Shown piece by piece: positions 60,835 through 64,000 of a DNA stretch of 64,000 nucleotides. The DNA comes from Paracoccaceae bacterium (GTDB lineage: Bacteria; Pseudomonadota; Alphaproteobacteria; Rhodobacterales; Rhodobacteraceae): assembly GCA_030758115.1 (NCBI GenBank), contig JANREX010000026.1, positions 47,416 to 111,415 of the forward strand. Direction: 5' to 3'. A program made the translations under genes and the position numbers. The stretch's first letter is position 1. Each line of letters begins with the position of its first letter. Under the pieces are notes generated by a model that was not told the DNA's origin, ran no database searches, and saw only the letters and a list, made by a program, of their open reading frames with translations.

Positions 60835-61917
60835 ATGCTGAAGCTGGAAAAGCGCCCGCAACCGTCAAAAGCCTGGGTCTGGCTGGCCCCCGTGGTGGCG
60901 GTGATTGCCACGATGATCGCGGGGGGGGCGCTGTTTGCGCTGCTGGGGAAGGACCCGCTGGTCGCGATCCGCACGATCTTCTGGGATCCGCTGTTTTCGG
61001 AATTCGCGTTTTTCTACCGGCCGCAGCTGCTGGTGAAGGGTGCGCCGCTGGTGCTGATCGCCATCGGCCTGAGCCTGGGGTTCCGCGCGGGCATCTGGAA
61101 CATCGGGGCCGAAGGGCAATACATCGTCGGCGCGCTTTGCGGCGCCGGCGTGGGGCTGGCCTTCTATCCGATGGAGGGGTGGTTCATCTTCCCGCTCATG
61201 GTCATGGCCGGCGCGCTGGGAGGCTGGGCCTGGGCGATGATACCGGCCGTTCTGAAGGTGAAATTCGGCACCAACGAGATCCTCGTGTCCCTGATGCTGG
61301 TCTATGTGGCCGAGCAGTTGCTGGCCTCGATGGCATTGGGGCTGATGAAGAACCCCGAGGGTTTCGGCTTTCCCGGCTCGCGCAACCTGCAGCAATATCC
61401 CAGCGCCCATAATGCCGAGCTGATCGCGGGATCGGGGATGCACTGGGGCGTGGTGGCGGCGATGGTGGCGGTGATTTTCGCCTATGTGCTGATGACCCGG
61501 CATATCCTTGGCTTTCACATCCGCCTGACCGGCGAGGCGCCGCGCGCCGCGCGTTTTGCAGGGGTGAACCCCGCGCGCCTGATCCTGGTCTGCCTGGGTA
61601 TGGCAGGCGCGCTGGCCGGGATGGCGGGCATGTTCGAGGTCTCGGGTCCGGCGGGGCGTGTCAGCATCGATTTCAACGTGGGCTACGGCTTTACCGCGAT
61701 CATCGTGGCTTTCCTGGGCCGGTTGCATCCGCTGGGCATCCTGCTGGCGGGCCTGCTGATGGCGCTGACCTATATCGGCGGCGAGATCGCGCAGTCGCGA
61801 CTGGGACTGCCCGCCGCGGCGATCCAGATGTTCCAGGGGATGCTTCTGTTCTTCCTGCTGGCCGTCGACGTGATGACCAATTACCGGCTGCGGCTGACAT
61901 GGCGTGAGGTGGCGTGA
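60835..61917 (+). CDS. ABC importer permease 1 (BMP-type, NupB/YufP-like)
   Basis: A 360-residue permease with about ten membrane helices. A branched-chain/ribose permease-type core is visible: GLSLGFRAGIWNIGAEGQYIVGAL near residues 78-101, then KFGTNEILVSLMLVYVAEQL and FAGVNPARLILVCLGMAGALAG. The start ATG 60835 is preceded by AAGGAGG lying in repeat F. It forms a heterodimer with the permease encoded next. Confidence 0.92.
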   Translation: MLKLEKRPQPSKAWVWLAPVVAVIATMIAGGALFALLGKDPLVAIRTIFWDPLFSEFAFFYRPQLLVKGAPLVLIAIGLSLGFRAGIWNIGAEGQYIVGALCGAGVGLAFYPMEGWFIFPLMVMAGALGGWAWAMIPAVLKVKFGTNEILVSLMLVYVAEQLLASMALGLMKNPEGFGFPGSRNLQQYPSAHNAELIAGSGMHWGVVAAMVAVIFAYVLMTRHILGFHIRLTGEAPRAARFAGVNPARLILVCLGMAGALAGMAGMFEVSGPAGRVSIDFNVGYGFTAIIVAFLGRLHPLGILLAGLLMALTYIGGEIAQSRLGLPAAAIQMFQGMLLFFLLAVDVMTNYRLRLTWREVA

Positions 61918-62837
61918 TGGATCTGTCTTCAATCAACCCGATCCTGCTGCTGGCCTCGCTGATGGTGGCGGCGACCCCGCTGTTGCTGGCGGCGGTGGGC
62001 GAACTCGTGGTGGAAAAGGCCGGCGTTCTGAACCTGGGTGTCGAGGGGATGATGATCACCGGCGCGATCTGCGGTTTCGCCATTGCGGTCAACACGGGCA
62101 ATCCGTTGCTGGGCGTGCTGGCGGCGGCCGCCGGTGGCGCCGTTCTGTCGCTGCTTTTCGCGCTGCTGACGCAGGTGGCGCTGGCCAACCAGGTGGCATC
62201 GGGTCTGGGGCTGACGCTGTTCGGGCTGGGCCTGTCCGCGTTGATCGGCCAGGGCTACCAGGGTATCCGCCCGCCATCCTTTCCGCGGCTGAACATTCCC
62301 GGGCTGTCGGACATGCCGGTGCTGGGGCGTATCCTGTTCTCGCATGACCTGATGGTCTATCTGGGGCTGACCATCGTCGCAGGCGTCTGGTTCATGCTGA
62401 AATACACCCGCGCGGGCCTGATCCTGCGCGCGGTCGGCGAGAATCACGAAGCGGCCCATGCGCTGGGCTACAAGGTCGTGCGCATCCGCATGATGGCGAT
62501 CCTGTTCGGCGGGGCCTGTGCCGGGATGGGTGGCGCCTATATCAGCCTGATCCGCGTGCCACAGTGGACCGAGGGCATGACCGCCGGAATCGGCTGGATC
62601 GCGCTTGCCCTGGTGGTCTTTGCCAGCTGGAAGCCCTGGCGGGTCCTGCTGGGTGCCTATCTTTTTGGCGGCGTGACCGTGATTCAGCTGAATCTGCAGG
62701 CGGCAGGCGTTGCGATTCCCGTCGAATATCTGGCAATGTCGCCTTATCTGATCACCATCCTCGTGCTGGTCATCATGTCGGCCGACAAGAGCAGTGCGCC
62801 TGCCTCGTTGGGCCGTATTTTCCATGCCTCACGTTGA
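61917..62837 (+). CDS. ABC importer permease 2 (BMP-type, NupC/YufQ-like)
   Basis: A 306-residue permease with eight to ten helices. Characteristic are GELVVEKAGVLNLGVEGMMITGA, TRAGLILRAVGENHEAAHALGYKV and AGMGGAYISLIRVPQWTEGMTAGIGWIALALVVF. The start is ATG 61917, sharing one base with the preceding stop (GTGATGG); a GTG one codon upstream is the alternative. The substrate-binding protein follows 40 bp downstream. Confidence 0.92.
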   Translation: MDLSSINPILLLASLMVAATPLLLAAVGELVVEKAGVLNLGVEGMMITGAICGFAIAVNTGNPLLGVLAAAAGGAVLSLLFALLTQVALANQVASGLGLTLFGLGLSALIGQGYQGIRPPSFPRLNIPGLSDMPVLGRILFSHDLMVYLGLTIVAGVWFMLKYTRAGLILRAVGENHEAAHALGYKVVRIRMMAILFGGACAGMGGAYISLIRVPQWTEGMTAGIGWIALALVVFASWKPWRVLLGAYLFGGVTVIQLNLQAAGVAIPVEYLAMSPYLITILVLVIMSADKSSAPASLGRIFHASR

Positions 62838-62877
62838 GGCCAAAACAATGACGTTCACCTAACAGGGGGATTCCTGA

Positions 62878-63951
62878 ATGAAACTGACCAAACTGTTGAC
62901 CACCGCCGCGCTGGCGCTGGGCCTGGCCACCGGCGCCATGGCGCAGGACAAGCTCAAGGTGGGCTTTGTCTATGTGGGCCCCGTCGGCGACGGCGGCTGG
63001 ACCTACGAGCATGACAAGGGCCGCCTGGCTGTCGAGGCCGAATTCGGTGACAAGGTCGAAACCGTCTTTGTCGAATCCGTGCCCGAAGGCCCGGATGCAG
63101 AGCGCGTGATGACCCAGATGGCGCTGGACGGCGCCAAGCTGATCTTCACCACGTCCTTCGGGTTCATGGACCCGACGATCAACGTGGCCGCCAAGTTCCC
63201 CGATGTGAAATTCGAACACGCCACCGGCTACAAGCGCGCCGACAACGTGTCGACCTATTCGGCACGCTTCTATGAGGGCCGTGCCATCCAGGGCCATATC
63301 GCGGGCAAGATGACCCAGTCGAACATCATCGGCTATATCGGCTCCTACCCGATCCCCGAAGTGATCCGCGGCATCAACTCGGCCTTCATCCATGCGCGCA
63401 AGGTGAACCCGGATGTCCAGTTCAAGATCGTCTGGGCCTATACCTGGTTCGATCCCGCGAAAGAGGCTGACGCCGCGAAGGTCCTGATCGAGCAGGGCGC
63501 CGACGTGATCCTGCAGCACACCGATTCCACCGCGCCGCTGGCTGCCGCCGCAGAGGCAGGCAACATCATCGGCTTCGGCCAGGCATCCGACATGGGCGAA
63601 TATGCCGATGGGCCGCGCGTGTCCTCGATCATCGACGACTGGGCGCCCTATTACATCGCGCGCACCCGCGCCGTGATGGAAGGGACCTGGACCTCGACCG
63701 ACACCTGGGACGGCATCGGGCCGGGCATGGTCGGCATTGGCGAGATCACCGACAAGGTGCCCGCCGACGTCAAAGCCGAGGCGCTGGCGATGAAAGACGC
63801 CATCGCGAAGGGCGAATACCACCCCTTCACCGGCCCGCTGAACAAGCAGGACGGTTCGGCCTGGCTGGCTGCAGGCGAAGTGGCCGATGACGGCACGCTG
63901 CTGGGCATGGACTTCTATGTCGAAGGCCTCGAAGGCACGATCCCGAACTGA
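62878..63951 (+). CDS. BMP family substrate-binding protein of the purine/nucleoside importer
   Basis: A 357-residue periplasmic binding protein. A classical signal peptide (KLTKLLTTAALALGLATGAMA) is cut before QDKLKVGFVYVGP; no lipobox Cys is present. BMP/PnrA signatures are GDGGWTYEHDKGR, ERVMTQMALDGAKLIFTTSFGFMDP and DVILQHTDSTAPL with Asp/Gln residues that can bind purine nucleosides. AGGGGGAT precedes ATG 62878. As last gene of the xdh operon it receives the imported purine. Exact ligand unknown. Confidence 0.94.
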   Translation: MKLTKLLTTAALALGLATGAMAQDKLKVGFVYVGPVGDGGWTYEHDKGRLAVEAEFGDKVETVFVESVPEGPDAERVMTQMALDGAKLIFTTSFGFMDPTINVAAKFPDVKFEHATGYKRADNVSTYSARFYEGRAIQGHIAGKMTQSNIIGYIGSYPIPEVIRGINSAFIHARKVNPDVQFKIVWAYTWFDPAKEADAAKVLIEQGADVILQHTDSTAPLAAAAEAGNIIGFGQASDMGEYADGPRVSSIIDDWAPYYIARTRAVMEGTWTSTDTWDGIGPGMVGIGEITDKVPADVKAEALAMKDAIAKGEYHPFTGPLNKQDGSAWLAAGEVADDGTLLGMDFYVEGLEGTIPN

Positions 63952-63973
63952 TCGGATCCCCTGGCATCCAAGG

Positions 63974-63999
63974 AAAACCCCGCCATCGTGCGGGGTTTT
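63974..63999 (+). terminator. Intrinsic terminator of the xdh-importer operon
   Basis: AAAACCCCGC (63974-63983) pairs with GCGGGGTTTT (63990-63999) through a 6-base loop CATCGT, followed by T at the window end. A perfect 10-bp stem with a T-run, 22 bases after the BMP gene stop. Confidence 0.9.
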
Positions 64000-64000
64000 T

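Overview
The window is a high-GC, gene-dense chromosomal segment of an alphaproteobacterium, most probably of the order Rhodobacterales (Rhodobacter, Paracoccus or Roseobacter relatives). This rests on the gene families and gene order: mreCD-mrdA-rodA, a KpsE-type exporter with a long cytoplasmic head, an RpoH2-type sigma factor, DUF1489, B12-dependent NrdJ, hisS-hisZ-hisG, and xdhABC followed by a BMP-family transporter. The genus cannot be fixed from sequence alone. I see no rRNA, tRNA, CRISPR array, prophage or transposase. Most of the window is core chromosome.

Layout: 1-4.6 kb holds the cell-elongation operon (3' end of mreC, mreD, mrdA, rodA) and a GhrA-type reductase. 4.7-6.0 kb has an SseB-family and a uracil-DNA-glycosylase-like gene on the minus strand. 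6.3-11.1 kb is a plus-strand surface-polysaccharide operon (KpsT-like ATPase, KpsE-like exporter, kdsA, phosphohexomutase) closed by a perfect 11-bp terminator. 11.1-14.7 kb is minus strand (M3 peptidase, MoeB/ThiF protein, dut). A secreted FG-GAP-like gene on the plus strand then separates dut from coaBC. 15.9-18.8 kb is coaBC, a ChaN-type protein and rpoH2. The rpoH2 gene has an upstream element resembling an RpoE promoter. 18.9-21.6 kb: cobP, histidine phosphatase, yifB. 21.6-24.1 kb, minus: gshB, yraN, rsmI. 24.1-29.9 kb, plus: lpoA-like lipoprotein, glnD, murJ. 29.9-31.4 kb, minus: phosphoribosyltransferase and a rhomboid lacking its catalytic residues. 31.5-35.5 kb, plus: trpS, an unknown membrane protein, and phaC. 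phaC has a palindromic FNR-type box centred at -41.5 to a predicted start. 35.5-40 kb: VOC protein, DUF2157/GDYXXLXY pair, class IV aminotransferase, universal stress protein. 40-44.2 kb, minus: cytochrome c, DUF2254 protein, nrdJ. 44.4-46.3 kb, plus: DUF1489 and a STAS-less SulP transporter. 46.3-54.3 kb, mostly minus: hisG, hisZ, hisS, enoyl-CoA hydratase and dnaE, with slyX on plus. 54.5-64 kb is one long plus-strand operon: xanthine dehydrogenase xdhABC with an ABC importer for purines or nucleosides (ATPase, two permeases, BMP binding protein). It ends in a strong terminator.

The most unusual signal is a dispersed repeat family with at least six copies. Two are full-length (about 70 bp: a G6C/GC6 hairpin, a second hairpin with conserved shape but different sequence, a C-run, and a conserved tail GGATATTT...GGCAAGAAGAA). 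They lie in opposite orientation and in frame inside xdhA and xdhB. Shorter copies sit next to stop codons elsewhere in the window.

Functionally the window links cell-wall synthesis (mre/mrd/rod, LpoA-like, MurJ), surface polysaccharide (kps-like, kdsA), nitrogen sensing and purine use (glnD, xdh plus importer), B12-linked metabolism (cobP, nrdJ), and stress or redox regulation (rpoH2, phaC).
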